Counted from the first letter of the stretch, positions 22,185-34,770 are shown. The stretch is DNA of 64,000 nucleotides from Hypomesus transpacificus (GCF_021917145.1 NC_061082.1:16223682-16287681), one strand, 5' to 3'. Notes: generated from the sequence alone by a model not told the origin. A program made the numbers and translations.

Positions 22185-24270
22185 AGGCAGCCGCTTGCTT
22201 CCTGACCTGACTTTGGAGACGGAGAGGATCTGTCACTTCAACAACCACCGCAGCCATTTCCCACTCTGAAATGCATAACGGAGCTATTAATACTTTTTGT
22301 ATTAATATATACATTAAAAACATTTGCATTTAGTTTATATCTCCCTTGTAATCGCTAAGCTGTTTGTGTTTAGGGTTATGACATCTCCAATTATTTTGTG
22401 TCATATTATTAGTATACTGCCACTTTACTGCAGTACTTCAGTATAAAAATGAGATAAAACACTAGCTTTTCTAAAGTTTTTAGATACATATAGTTTGGTC
22501 AAGTTCGTGTTGAGAATGTTGACCGTTTCCCAATGACTGCTTCGCAATTAACATTGTGCACCATTCTTATTGATCCTAAGTGGTCTCATCTGCTCACACA
22601 TCTTTGCCCACACATAGGTGTGTTTGAATGCAAGGGGGGTGTATTTCTTATTCTTTTATCAAAGAGGAAGACAAGGAAGAGGAGAGCAGGAGGGAGGGAG
22701 AAGCAGAAGAGTGCAGGGGAGAAAGGGTAGAATGAGGGATGAGGTGAGGGCAGAGAGAGTGGAAGGAGAGAGGAAGGGAGAAATGGGGGATTGTTGGAGG
22801 GGGGACGGGGGGTGTTATCAAATAGTGGCTCTCACACACACCATAAATCAACGCAGACTACACCGGTTACACTTGATGCCATGACTTTTTTAGGATCAAC
22901 GAATCAGCACTTTGCCAATCGCTGTGCTTGTAGGACGACCCGCCTACTTGTCTTTTGGTTTGCTGCAGCTTCACACATGTTGGACTCTTAGATCGGGCAT
23001 GTTAACTGTTCATGCATTCCCCTGAAAGACTGGTGACAAGCGCTAACTGTTCCATCAGTTGGTACTGTGTTTTTAAGTCATACAGGTGGTGGTAAGCTAC
23101 AACTGTAGCCACAGCTGCCCTGGGACAGACTGACAGAAGTGTGGCTACCAATCAGAATCAGAATGGGATTTATTCGCCATGAAAGTTTGCACAGACAAGG
23201 AATTTGCTTTGGCAGGAAGGTGCATACAATAAACATATAGGAATCTTACATTTAGATATATGGTCTAACTATACTAAGGATACATAAACTAGCAATACTA
23301 AGTGGAATACAATTTAAAATAAAATATACAATAAAGTAAAATATAAGTTGCAATCAGCGCCCTCCGACCACAACCAACATTCATTCACCAACATTCATAC
23401 GATGCAATGTCTTTATGATGGTGGGAGAAACCGGAGTACCCGGAGGAAAGCCACGCAGGCTCGGGGAGAACATGTAAACTCCACACAGAAAGTCCTGGAA
23501 CGACTGAGGTCCAGAGGGCAGATAGGGCATTTTGAAATTAGCCTACATTTACAGTAGCTATCTGATGGTAGACTACAGAGAAAGTGTGATATTTCTATGT
23601 TAGTTTTGGAGCGACAGAGGGAAAATATTTTAGTCAACACATTAAATAAAACCGAGTGAGGAACCGAAATGTGCATTCTAATCCGGTCCGATTCCTACCT
23701 GTTGCGTAGGAACCGGTTCCATAGTGGAACTGGGTTTAGGTACCAAACCCTAATGAAAGTTATGCATTCTTATTTTCATTCATTTTCGTATTAAATCATA
23801 CACTTGCCCTGTTTATATCATATTGAAGAGAAAGGCTTTCTAATTTCATAAAAGTATGTGTGATTATTTTAGGAAAATCATCCTTTATCAAGAAGATTTC
23901 AAAGTGCTTTTTTTTTTTTACAATAATATTCTCAGTTCGTACTTCTTTTTCAACCACTTTTATTACAAGTATATACATAATTATGTGGGCAATAAAAAAA
24001 ACATTTTGTTTAAAAGTGATGACCATTCTGGTGATAAGTGGAAAAACCAAGACTCCCCCCCCCCCCCCCCCCCACCACCAAGAACTAGCCCTCTATAATT
24101 AAAAGGGTTTAACTCTTTTCCACCATCAAATTCGCCAAACAAGTAATAGATATTTAGCTTTGAGGGTACACAGTGTAGCTAGCTAATGTTTATTTAGCAA
24201 GTTTCACAGAAATATGCAACAAACGAGGCTATACAGTACTACTACTACTGGGACAGTTTGGCCCCAGACA
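22185..24270. other. Flank between gene copy 2 and zinc-finger copy 2
   Basis: This is the duplicate of 2732-4800. It holds the Rex1-like LINE tail (minus strand, about 23151-23345), a purine-rich stretch at 22670-22810 and a poly-C run at about 24055-24073. I see no gene. Confidence 0.65.
23151..23345 (-). mobile_element. Rex1-like LINE 3' tail (duplicate)
   Basis: This is the segmental-duplication copy of the insertion at 3662-3860, with the same end points and the same CAGAATCAGAAT terminal repeat on the plus strand. Confidence 0.75.
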
Positions 24271-25209
24271 TCACTGCTTTGGGGTTTTTCTACTGTGGAC
24301 ACGCAGGTGACACTTCAGATGGCTTCTTGTTTTACCTGAATAGTCACAGAGGTCACAGCTGTAGGGCTTCTCTCCAGTGTGGATCATGCTGTGAACTGTG
24401 AAACCGCTACCACTGCTAAAGGTTTTACCACAAAGGTCACAGTAGTGCTTCTCTCCAGTGTGGATTCTGCGGTGAACCGTTAAACTGTTACCACTGCTAA
24501 AGGCTTTATCACAGAGGTCACAGCTGTAGGGCTTCTCTCCAGTGTGGGTTCTGCGGTGTACTGTGAAACTGTTGGCATGGCTAAAGGTTTTATCACAGAG
24601 GTCACAGCTGTAGGGCTTCTCTCCAGTGTGGACTCTGCGGTGAACTGTTAGACCGTTACCACTGCTAAAGGCTTTATCACAGAGGTCACAGCTGTAAGGC
24701 TTCTCTCCAGTGTGGATTCTGTGGTGAATTGTGAAATCGTTAGCTTGGCTAAAGGTTTTACCACAGAGGTCACAGCTGTAGCGTCTCTCTCCAGTGTGGA
24801 TTCTGCGGTGAATTTTGAAACTGTTAGCATGGCTAAAGGTTTTATCACAGAGGTCACAGCTGTAGGGTTTCTCTCCAGTGTGGATTCTGCGGTGAACTTT
24901 TAAACTGTTACCACTGCTTAAGGTTTTAAGACAGAGGTCACAGCTGTAGAGGGTCTTTCCAGTGTGGATCTTGCAGTGAACTTTGAAATTGCCAGAGTGT
25001 CTAAATGATTTACCACAGAGGTCACAGCTGTAGGGCTTCTCTCCAGTGTGGATCCTACGGTGAACTTTGACATTTGCAGCTTGGCTAAAGGTTTTATCAC
25101 AAAGGTCACAGCTGTAGGGCTTCTCTCCAGTGTGGATCTTCATGTGCTTTTTAAGGTTATTGGATATGGCAAAGCTCTTCCCACATATATCACAGTGAGG
25201 TGTCTTCAT
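24271..25209 (-). CDS. C2H2 zinc-finger protein, copy 2 (11 fingers)
   Basis: This 312-aa frame consists of 11 C2H2 fingers with [15 protein letters not shown] linkers. It is the paralogue of 4801-5655 and is 28 residues longer. The extra finger ([14 protein letters not shown]) lies in the middle and has an altered linker, [11 protein letters not shown]. The first finger keeps both cysteines (CDICGKSF), unlike copy 1. Other changes fall in and near the recognition helices. It has no effector domain, so it would act, if expressed, as a nuclear DNA-binding protein with unknown targets. The ATG at 25207-25209 is preceded by an in-frame TGA. Leader exons are predicted upstream (acceptor ending at 25438, donor at 26077/26078). 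The gene is convergent with gene copy 2. Confidence 0.88.
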   Translation of the reverse strand: MKTPHCDICGKSFAISNNLKKHMKIHTGEKPYSCDLCDKTFSQAANVKVHRRIHTGEKPYSCDLCGKSFRHSGNFKVHCKIHTGKTLYSCDLCLKTLSSGNSLKVHRRIHTGEKPYSCDLCDKTFSHANSFKIHRRIHTGERRYSCDLCGKTFSQANDFTIHHRIHTGEKPYSCDLCDKAFSSGNGLTVHRRVHTGEKPYSCDLCDKTFSHANSFTVHRRTHTGEKPYSCDLCDKAFSSGNSLTVHRRIHTGEKHYCDLCGKTFSSGSGFTVHSMIHTGEKPYSCDLCDYSGKTRSHLKCHLRVHSRKTPKQ

Positions 25210-26227
25210 AATTCAGCTCTCTCTGGATCCTGTATCTAGTCTCTGGAAGATATTTTCTCTCTAGTTGATCCTCTGTCTGGTTACTGCTGTTTCTGGTTGA
25301 GTTTCTCTCTGGTTGAGTCTCTCTGCTCAAGTTTCTGTAGTCTCTCTGGTTGAGTCTCTGTAGTCTCTTTGGAGCCTTAAGGTGTCTTCTCTGTCTAGTC
25401 TCCGCCCATGATCAAGTATAATTGGCCAGTAGGGAATCTGGAAGAAACAGTTCCAATGAGAACTCACCTTTCACATGAAGGAACTCTTTTGTCTGTCATA
25501 TGGTCCACTTTGCATATGTAATGTTGATCATTTGGTGAGAGGTGTATGTTTCTCCAATTTCTCTTTTACTGGATAAACACGTAATCTCTGGCATACAACT
25601 CCTCATAGTAATTTGGTTTTCTTCAAAATAATAATAGCCTATAATAAGCATTACATGTCAATTAACAATAAAATGACTGGATTGGAATTACAATGTTTTA
25701 AAACCAATAATATTATTATACTATATTGCATCTGTCTCATTTTCAATTTAAAAACAGATAGTTACAACATAGAAAAAGAAATGACGGAACGTTTATGAGC
25801 AACAATACAGAACACAGCTATCTTTATGCTGCCACGAGGGCGATCATATTTAAGTTCACAAAACTGGAATAAGTAGTTTGAGACTCAGAAGATGTGCATC
25901 TACATAACATTAAATCATATTACATACGCTTTCCACAACGTACTAAAATATTCCCATTAATAAAGACAAACACTTAATCTAGCTAACAACACAATCGAGC
26001 TAGCTAGTACCGAAATTAGTTTAAACCCAAGCACAAAGTTGCAAATCGTGGATACAACGTCAAAAGCTAGCACTTACCTTCATAAGTGGACAGCAACATA
26101 GCTTTGACCTTTAAATACATTAGGTCTCAAATGTTAAAACGTAAGGAAACTTCACTTTACGTATGACAAACTACATTGATTTAAAGCTCAAGTAACCGTG
26201 GATAAAAAACTTTTAAGTCAATAGGTG
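25210..26227 (-). other. Putative 5' untranslated exons and intron of zinc-finger copy 2
   Basis: This is the duplicate of 5656-6668. It has the same acceptor (CTTCCAG on the minus strand, at about 25438) and the same exon end before GTAAGTG at 26077/26078. No other gene is seen. Confidence 0.4.
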
Positions 26228-26614
26228 ATGAAACGACCGGCGAGAGTAGCCGCTTGCAGTCGGGGAGGAGTTAAAAACAGCTCCGTGAAGTTGGTGAAGT
26301 AGCTATTTAATGATTGGCCAGACACACACACGACTACTTTGACGCGTGTTTTGTAATTATTCTGACACCTTCAGTTTCGCCAATGCTCAAATCCGGACCA
26401 AATAGTTCAATTGAATAGAAAATGTGTCGAAGAAGTCCGTCTCTTCACTAACGGAAAGGTTAAGTTTAATTATAAATAAAGTAAGCAAACAGCCCTTGAT
26501 CGGCCATGACTGACATCAACGCAGCAAACCACGAGAAGCTGGAATGTCCAACTTCACATAGCTGTTTTTAACTCCTCCCCGACTGCAAGCGGCTACTCTC
26601 GCTGGTCGTTTCAT
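26228..26614. repeat. 65-bp inverted repeat around a 257-bp spacer (copy A2)
   Basis: The arms 26228-26292 and 26550-26614 are inverted copies of each other and are the duplicate of 6669-7055. In this copy the left arm reads GCAGTCGGGG, which matches the right arm better than in copy A1. Confidence 0.8.
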
Positions 26615-27190
26615 TCAGCCACAGTCCATGTCGAACTTACCTAATGATACAAACACTCGAGATGCAGTTTCATATTTAAAACACCAGGTGCCACCAGAAC
26701 GGTAAAAGGGCTACAAAGAAAGGCATGCATGCATATTTTCATTCAATTCAATTTTCAGATATTGGATTTCCAAAGAGAAATCAATCCAGTCGAGTTAACC
26801 TGTGATTGCACTGCCATTAAGTGGGGAAAGTGCAACATTGCATTGAGAGATGAAGGATGAGATGGAAATAGAGAGATGAAGAGATAGAGGGATAAAGAGA
26901 GGAAGAGAGATGGAGAGAAAGAGATGGATACAGAGAGATAGACTAAAGAGTATAGATGTGTTAGAAGCACACATCCTTCTTCTACAGTCTAAATAATGAG
27001 AGATGTCTTTCAGCTTCACATGTCTTTATTCAGCTGTTCAGGTCATTATAACCACCAGCAGGAGTTCAAAGTAGCAGAGAGACAACTATGAACTGATCAC
27101 TTAAACAACAGCAGTTATAAACACTTCTATCTCAATAGTGAGTAGCACATGTACCCAAACATTACAACACATCGTTAGTTTACATTTACA

Positions 27191-27387
27191 TTTATTCATT
27201 TAGCAGACGCTTTTATCCAAAGCGACTTCCAAGAGAGACTTACAAAGTGCATAGGTCACTGATCATAACAACGAGATGGCCCAAACATTGCGGGTAGCCA
27301 AAACAGGAAGCATACATTGTGAAAAAACAGTCCCAAAGGGAAGAAGCATAAGAGCATGTAGTGAAACAAGTTACAATAAAACAACAT
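27191..27387 (-). mobile_element. L2-like LINE 3' tail at duplication edge
   Basis: The LINE tail (CATTTAGCAGACGCTTTTATCC on the plus strand) aligns to 7619-7845. Homology stops at about 27387, inside the LINE sequence, which suggests the breakpoint or a later deletion fell within the element. Confidence 0.8.
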
Positions 27388-27654
27388 GAATCTCAATCTT
27401 CCCATGGAAAAATATTATTTGTACATTACAGAACATTTCAATAAATAATATTAATGTTACTGTTTAATTTAAACTACAATATTCTTGCCTAATCATTTAC
27501 CATAGGGAGTACTGTACCCCCCTACTCTGGGTTTGATTCGCCTCCGGGAGGCCACCCAACAACTTCCTTCTGCCACCCCGAATGAAAATCTCTACATCCG
27601 CCCCTGGATTTCACCTAAACCAGCTAATTTTAATCTGTTCTTATTCTCCCATTA
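27388..27654. other. Junction sequence, no gene seen
   Basis: This is unassigned AT-rich sequence at the centre of the +,+,-,- array. A short segment near 27545-27606 (CTGCCACCCC, CATCCGCCCCTGGATTT) resembles the end of an interspersed repeat also glimpsed at 14655-14690. Confidence 0.4.
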
Positions 27655-28195
27655 AAACTGAAGTGCACAAAGGAACCATTTCCAGTAACACTGATTGCTA
27701 CCCTCTGCAGTGATGCTCCATTGACTATATAGTTCACCAGCATCTCTGTATGTCTTGTAGGCCATATAACTACCATGATAGCTGAACTTATCATCACTGC
27801 TTACAGATGTGCTGCAGAAGTCAAAAGAACAATTATTGGTTTCTTTTCAATGGACACTGCTCGTGACATAAACAGTTCCGTTTGTGTTAAGGTGCTGAGA
27901 GCCGGAGATGTCTCCACCTCTCCTTGGATGAATCTTTCAAAATACGTATTTGCTTCGTTAATGTAGTCCTCATAGTCGTCAAAGCTTCGCTCTTTGGCAA
28001 GATGCACCAGTATGTGATTGTCAAGATTGAATCTGTTTACATTAAAGGCTGGGTTGTTACACATTAATGAATCATTAATCTAAAGACTGTTTTTCTGATT
28101 TGTTTGCTGTTTGATTGCTGGTTCCAGCTGTTTACAGAGGAAATCTGAACAAATTGTGACTGAGTTTGCTCCTTTGCAAAAGTTTGTACACATCT
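27655..28195 (-). pseudogene. Very large interferon-inducible GTPase (VLIG/GVIN-like) fragment
   Basis: The minus strand reads as a C-terminal piece of the fish VLIG/GVIN family in shifting frames. First comes FCKGANSVTICSDFLCKQ, then a TAG at 28080-28082. Next is the open stretch MCNNPAFNVNRFNLDNHILV with HLAKERSFDDYEDYI (28064 down to a TAA at 27801-27803). Then, in another frame, comes YKTYRDAGELYSQWSI followed by CYWKWFLCALQ. The order and spacing fit the family as I know it, and the stops and frameshift make it a relic. Family genes encode giant interferon-inducible GTPases, but no G domain is present here. The right edge abuts, at 28195/28196, the copied tail of a phosphatase pseudogene. 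Confidence 0.65.
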
Positions 28196-28288
28196 CACAG
28201 AGAAGAGAGAGAGCAGAGGCAACGTAGAGACAGAGATGACCTGGTCATCAGGTCCAGTGCTGACAGCACTGCTTCAGAAACAGTATGA
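28196..28288 (+). pseudogene. Copied last-exon tail of PTPN7-like pseudogene
   Basis: The frame EEREQRQRRDRDDLVIRSS through a TGA at 28286-28288 is the same as the end of the pseudogene at 35322-36018. It starts abruptly at the duplication boundary, next to the VLIG-like relic. It carries no catalytic sequence. Confidence 0.75.
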
Positions 28289-28522
28289 CATCATCACACT
28301 ACGCCGACATCTGGAGCACTACTCGGTGTGGGGCACAGTGATCAGCTATTCTACTTCCTAAGTCCCAGTTCTCATAAGGTTATCTGTTATCAATGTTATT
28401 TTCTGAAGCTTACATGAGGACATTGAGACAAAGGTATATGTATCCTCATGGATATGTTAATTAAATTGTAATATGTGACATTATTTAAAACATTTCTTCA
28501 CCTTCAGTTTTATACATAAGTA

Positions 28523-28700
28523 CATTTACATTTAGCAGACGCTCTTATCCAGAGCGACTTACAATAAGTACAGGGACATTCTCCCTGAGACAAGTAGGGT
28601 GAAGTGCCTTGCCCAAGGACATGTCATTCCGCACGGCTGGGAATCGAACCAACAACCTTCTGATTAATAGCCCGACTCCTTAACCGCTCAGCCATCTGAC
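28523..28700 (-). mobile_element. V-SINE, full-length or nearly so
   Basis: On the minus strand this shows a tRNA-like head (GGCTGAGCGGTTAAGGAGTC, B box GGTTCGATTCC), the V-SINE central domain (CCTTGGGCAAGGCACTTCAC) and the LINE-type tail AGCGTCTGCTAAATGTAAAT. It is inserted only downstream of gene copy 3, so it is younger than the copy 3/4 duplication or was lost from copy 4. Confidence 0.9.
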
Positions 28701-28949
28701 CCCCTCAGCCCTCGGACCCCCTCGTAAAATGTATGTATACTATTATTGTGATACACAATAATTAGCCTGATGTGGAGATGTCACAAGCCTAAACACAAAC
28801 AGCTTAGCAATTACAAGGGAAATATTTATTATTACAAAAATTATGAATAGCTCTGTTATGTATTTCAGAGTGGGAAATGGCTACGGTGGTTGTTGAAGTG
28901 ACAGATCCTCTCCGTCTCCGAAGTCAGGTCAGGAAGCAAGCGGCTGCCT
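28701..28949. other. 3' flank of gene copy 3
   Basis: I see no gene. This matches the 3' flank of the other copies (GCTTAGCAATTACAAGGGAA), with small indels at the V-SINE side. Confidence 0.55.
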
Positions 28950-29152
28950 CTACTGGTGAATCTCGCAGCTACAACAGAACGCCTTGGAAAGAGCTGCAGA
29001 GATCCTGCGGAAGAATCCTTTAATGGACTTCTTCTTCTGTTTCTCTACGCTGGAGGACTCGGCAGGATCTGGGCATGGACAGGGAACACCATCACACAAC
29101 AGGAGATGATGTCACACATAACTGGCACTGTCTATTTACTTGAAAAGAGTAT

Positions 29153-29243
<91 letters not shown>

Positions 29244-32200
29244 TGAAATGGTGGGAGAGCCAACTAAAGTGGGAAAGTCTTAATGAACAAAAATGATCTG
29301 ACAATATATCATGACAATATATCATGATCTCACTTCCACAGTTGAGGGGAGTAACTGAGTTAGTCTTCTTCTGTCCTTTGGCAGCAGCACTCTGTGTGAC
29401 CTTGGTGACAGCATTGGTCTTCTTTCTCATCTGGGATGGAAGTGAGACCAAAGACAAACATAGTTCCTTAAAATTATTAAGTGTTTTACATTACGTTGAC
29501 AGGAAATAAATGAGCAAAGTCTAGTTCAGGCATGGCACTCTGGCAGCGCACGTCATCCACTCATTAACTACACCTGTGTTAGCCTGCTCAAGCCCATTGA
29601 GCTACGTCCGATTAGGCGGCATTCAAAGGCTGCGCAGATACACACACACACTCACCCCCGGTTGCTGTATGATCTGTGCTACTGCCAACCTCCACCCTCC
29701 CCTTCTCCCCCTTGTCGTCTGTATGTTCTATCCATCAGGGGGATTATATCTCTATTTGCTCCCTGCCTCATATTCTATGTATGTATGTTGCTCGCTAATG
29801 CTGCTCGCTAAGGTAGGGACTGGGTCTCCTAGATACATACACTGCCAAAGTCAAACCTATTTCCATGTCTATGGTTATCAATAAATGCTCAAATGTAATA
29901 CGTGAGTGTCTTGACTGAACTACATTAACTGTAACTATATATCTAATGTGGTGGGATGGGTGTAGCTATGTGGTAGAGCATTTGGCTGTGGAACAAGATG
30001 TCAAGAGGTTCAAATCCTCTGTGTGTGTGGCTTTGAATAAAGAAATCTGCTAAATAACTACATCTACTGTTTTCTACTCATACATAATGTATTCTTCAAA
30101 TGCATACTTTGAACCCTTTCTTGTCCTAGACTGCGTTCAGGTCATGTCTACCCAGTGCCAGTGTGTGTGGAGTTGTTTTCAGCTTACCAAGGTGAACCAT
30201 CTTTGGAGGCCGGAGGGTTTGGTCTTTCTTAGATGGTCCAGATTGTCCCCATCTGGGCAGGGGTCCAAAGCCATGGAGCTCCTGGAGATGGAGGAGCTGA
30301 TGGAGGTTTGGGAGTGCGAAGAGGAGGATAAATCCGAGGTGGAGGAAGAGGAGGAGTGACAAAACCGAGAGGTGAAGGAGGATAAGTCAGAGGTGGAGGA
30401 AGAGGAGGAGTGGCAGAACCGGGAGGTGGAGGAGGATAAGTCAGAGGTGGAGGAAGAGGAGGAGTGGCAGAACCGGGAGGTGGAGGCGGATGAGGAGCTA
30501 TCGTCAGAGAGCTCAGATCCGTCATCTATCCTCACATTTGTTCTTAAGCTGGAGCTTCCATTGGCCTTTTCCAAGCCAGCAGAGTCCTGAGCATTCTCCT
30601 TCCCCTCACAACCTGTTTCAAAACGGACGGTAACATCCGACACAGCAGGAGCGCGCCAGTCCTCGGCGTGGCGGCAGATCACCGTGGCGATGGTCTGGGC
30701 CAGGCAGCAAATGGCTCCCGCTTCTCCGTGGCGAGCAGAGCGGAGCAGGGCCCTGCTACTGTTAGAGCTGAGTGACAGCTTAGCGTAGCCCGCCTCCAAC
30801 ATGGCCTCAAAGGCGTCTGTGCCACTGAAGAACGGGCTCTGGGGCTGGTGATCCAGGGTGAGGCTGATCCCGTCTTGGGTCCAAAGAATCCATCCCACTT
30901 TCTGAAGGAGAGTAGCCTCTAGCTTCGAGGGGGTGGGGGCGCTGGTGGTCGACGGGGACTCCTGGAGGGCTAGGTGTACCATCAGCCCGTGCAGGAAGTC
31001 CCGCAGGGTCTGGTGGTGCAGGGCACTGGGCCCGGAGGTTGTCCAAACCTTCTCCTGGATCAGAACCTCCCCAGGCTGGAGGGAGGGGGTCTCAGAGGGC
31101 CTTGGGGGCAACCAGGAAATGATGATGTCAGCCTTCTCCGACTGGCAAACTTCCTGGTTGGTGAAGCCTAAACTCAACTCTGGGTTGGGACTTCCTATTG
31201 TCCCTTCCTGGTCAGTGGCTTCAGAAGAGGAGCTGCGAAGGAGATCCGCCAGCCTGGCCATGGCCTCAGCATCAAGGCCTAGCACAACAAAACACACTCA
31301 CACTTTTAAGTATCCTATTATTATTATTATAGCTATTAACTATACTTTTCTTTAAACAGTGATTGACTTTGATCGCTAACATTAATAATATAGTTATTAA
31401 CTATACCTACACTGTCATTCAGCAGTACTGTAACACTTACAACTCTAGTTATACAGTGTTACTAGTTGCCCGAACACCTGAATTCCCTTCGGGGGCCAAA
31501 ATAGTGATTGAGTAAAAAAAGTCTCTACCTTTGTTGACTATGGCCATGGCTTTTTCTGGGTCATTGCAGGTAAAGTGAAGGACATCTCCCATCTTTACGG
31601 TTAACACCTCAGATATGGCCTCTAGTGCCCCCCTCTGGTCCTGGCTGGCAGAGGAAGATGGCCGCAGCCTACTCTGTGAGATGTTTCGACCAACAATCCC
31701 TTGGCTGGGGCCCGGCGTAAACTTGATGGACCAGTCCAGACACGAGTCGCTGCTGTCACTGTCGTCTATGGATGCATTGCTGTCGGAGTCGGCCCTGTCC
31801 TCCTTCCACAACCATTTGAGGTGATCGTTCATCGGGACACGTTCGTCCGGAAGAAAGATGACCAGGCCAAGGAAGTTCTCCATCAGCTGTTTGAATGCCA
31901 AGTGGAGGAAGTTGTACATCAGAGGACTGAAGAGCTCCCAATCCAAGCACTGCTTTGCCTCCAGGCACTGGACGTTGGGCTGGTAGTGACAGCGGCATGA
32001 CGAGGGAAATCGTCCCATCTGTGTCTCCGGGAGCAGATGATATAGGTGAATAATCAGCTCCTCTGAGAAGCAGTCGATCCTCGCCTGCAACACCCTCGTA
32101 CCCGTGCTTTGGGACACCAGCAGGCGGTCCAGGTCATACTCGGCCTGGTCGAAGGACGAGACGGAGGAGCCATCGTCACTTTCGCAGTCTTCGTCATCAG

Positions 32201-34770
32201 TGACTGATCTGGAGGCCGAGTGTGCCATCTGCACAACAGTGTCTAGCATTTTTTGGGCAGTGAGGTTAAGGTCGTGGCAACTAGCAACACTGTTTGCCTC
32301 ACTCCTGGGACTAGGGCTCCTGGTGGCTGACTTAGAGAAGAAAGGAGAGGTCACCTCCTTCTGCAGGTTCTCTTCCTCCTGCTCCTCCTTGCTGGCAGAG
32401 CTGCACTCCTTCTGCTGGGTGTAGAGAGGGAGGCTTTCCTGACACGAGGGTGTGCAAGCCTCCTTCTCCTCCCTTTCCTGGACCATGTTTCCCAGCAGCC
32501 CTCCCTGGGTACTGCTGCTGCTCCTCCTGCTTCTTAGAACACCCTGGAGGATGTCCGGTTGGTCTGAGCCCTGAGAAGAGGCCGACATGGAGACACAGTT
32601 GCTGTGGGAGGAAGCGGCCGACATCGGGTCTTGGCTGATGTGATGGACCTGGTAAAGGGCCATGGCGGGCAGCACTCCCTCATTGACCACATGGAGAACC
32701 CACTCCATCATCTCCTCTAAATGCTTCTCCAGCTCAGCTATGTTCTTGTTCTGAGAGAGAGACAGCAAGATAGAGAGATAGAGAAAAGGGCATGGAGAGA
32801 GAGGAGAGAAAGACAGCGTAAAAAAAAGGGGGAGGAAGTTAAATCGCAGTACAGATACACATAGTTATTGTCAAGCTGAGTAAAAAATATTAAGTTAGAA
32901 AATAAACATCTTATCTACCTTTCTCAACAGGACCGTTTTGATGAGTCTCCACTGACTGTAACAAGAACAACAACGCATTTGTCACACTCTCTCTACAGTA
33001 CAATGACAACTAACGACACATTGTAACATTGTGTTCATCAGGGCAGTAGCCTAAAGAGGACGTTAACAGGGACACTTACGAATGGGACATAATAGCTTCA
33101 AACAGAGGCTGGGGCGTGGTCTCCCGGGTCACTGGGTCATCCAGGGTGGGAGGAGAAGACGGTGGAGACTGAGCCTGAGGTCGGCGTGTAGTCAGAGGTG
33201 GAGACGGAGGTGATGTGGGTGGAGATAAAGGTGGAGGTAGAGAGAAGTTGGTTCTCTCCCCATCATCTGGTGTGGACCTGCACTTTAGGGTCTTGGGTTC
33301 CTCTGGGCTGAATGGCACAGAGGCTGACGGTCTTATTGGTGGAAGAACACCTACATGTAGAGGAGAGTTACAGTGTGATATAAAGTGATCATTCAATCAT
33401 GAATGTTGTACTCTTGATACATTAATAAACCAATACTCACAGTAGCTGGTCTGGGACATGGGAGGCATCTTCACACATGCACCACCAATCCCCTGCAGGC
33501 AAGACAAACACTTAGCAAGGCATCGTGATAGAGAAGTTATCAGAGTTGTTGGAGACGTGGAGGTAGATTGAGTTGAGGGGAGTAGTTGGTGTCTGTAGTA
33601 CCCAGTGAAGGGATGAGGGCCTTTTACTCACCATCCTGCCTGGTCCTGCCAGTTTCCAGGCCAGGTGTGAACCTTGTTCAGCAGCTGGCATACAGCCTCC
33701 AGTGCCCACATCAACCCTCCAGGACTCTGCCTGGGGTCCCTTGTCAGCCCCTCCAGCTTTGTCCGATCCTGCAGCCTTCCTGCCAGCCTTGGTCTTGCGG
33801 CCGGCCTTAGTGCATTGAGGAGGCAACAACATTATTAATGGCAAAGGCGGATGTTTCATCACCAAAACGACAGACTTGTATTGTATGCTTCCTCAACTTC
33901 CTCTCCCAACCTACTGGTCTATAGAGTGAAACTGCTCTCGATCAGAAGAAGCTCTGATAAGTCCCACAGGCACAGATTAAACTCTTAAATTGGTCATTCT
34001 GTGCCACATGGGTGAGGCATGTTTTTCCAAAGCACTAACACTTTTATCAGAATGATATCATATTGTATTGATGTTAATGTTACACTATCTGGTCAAAATC
34101 AGATGCCATTCCCTGGCTGTAACCACTGGAATACTGTTCAACTACACTACACTTCTGATTCTTGATTATCTGCTGCACCTACTTTATGCAAATACTATTA
34201 GCGTGTCATTTTGGATCAAATGAGTGTGCCTAATGAATATATTATCAAATGTGTTGAGTTTCTACAGGCAGCTGTTCTTACCTGGAGGGGGTCCTGCTGT
34301 TCTGGGGACTTCCTGTCCCGGGGCTGCAGGGGAGGAAACTTCAGTCCAGGCTCTGACCAACAGGGTGGCAGGGGCAACTGGGATGCAGTTGTGTCACGGA
34401 GACACGCAGGCTTGACACACACACACCATGTAAACACACATGCACACAAACAAACAAGGTGCGGTAGGTGGAATTGAGGTTACAATTAGCAGTGAAACAC
34501 GACAAGAGAGAGAGAGGTGCCTTGAACAGAACTTTCGTTATCTTTTGATGAAGAAATATAACTTGGAATTATGAAATATGACTAGGTTAGGTCAGTGTCA
34601 AACACAACTTTTAGACTCGCAATAAATAAAGAAATGATTCTCAATAATCTAGAGAACCAAATATTTTCGTGTTTGAATCGTTCAAACAATTGTAGCTACT
34701 TCAAGATGGCCAGCCTTACCTTCTGTTTACTCCTCAATTCTAATATTTTATGTTTTGAGATGTCATCCAT
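28950..34770 (-). CDS. Ser/Pro-rich uncharacterised protein, copy 3 (intact)
   Basis: The same 10-exon structure as copy 2 is found on the minus strand: 34720-34770, 34282-34323, 33632-33805, 33441-33492, 33080-33350, 32919-32955, 31529-32750, 30188-31278, 29334-29430 and 28950-29068. Lengths are identical to copy 2, all junctions are GT/AG, and the predicted product is 1051 aa. Changes include MDDISKHKILELRSKQK at the start, QDPLQ for QDLLQ in exon 2, and DPAESSSVEKQKKK for the copy 2 DPTESSSMKKQKKK stretch in the last exon. The minisatellite has three units and exon 8 ends PSGLQRWFTL as in copy 2, while the start of intron 7 matches copies 1 and 4. I see no disabling change. The function is not known. 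It lies tail to tail with the phosphatase relic sequence at 28.2 kb. Confidence 0.8.
29154..29240. repeat. (TG)n microsatellite, intron 9 of copy 3
   Basis: This is an almost pure TG run of about 87 bp, equivalent to the CA tracts of copies 1 and 2. Confidence 0.95.
29948..30062 (+). mobile_element. tRNA-derived SINE in intron 8 (copy 3)
   Basis: The A-box region TGTAGCTATGTGGTAGAGCA is at about 29961, the B box GGTTCAAATCC is at about 30007, and the tail TCTGCTAAATAACTACAT follows. It is orthologous to the SINEs in the other three copies. Confidence 0.8.
30329..30490 (-). repeat. 54-bp coding minisatellite, 3 units (copy 3)
   Basis: There are three 18-residue units, as in copy 2, including the distinctive last unit with F at the third residue. 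Confidence 0.95.

Larger units (their letters stand above)
15702..27387 (+). repeat. Segmental duplication unit around gene copy 2
   Basis: The left 6.6 kb (15702 to about 22370) matches copies 3 and 4 in inverted orientation. The right part (19541-27387) matches 1-7845 in direct orientation. The unit thus joins the Ser-rich gene and its zinc-finger neighbour and shows the likely ancestral arrangement of copies 1 and 2. Confidence 0.9.

Noticed and set aside
28523-28700. tRNA gene on the minus strand
   Set aside because: The tRNA-like head is followed by the V-SINE core and LINE tail, so it is a SINE.
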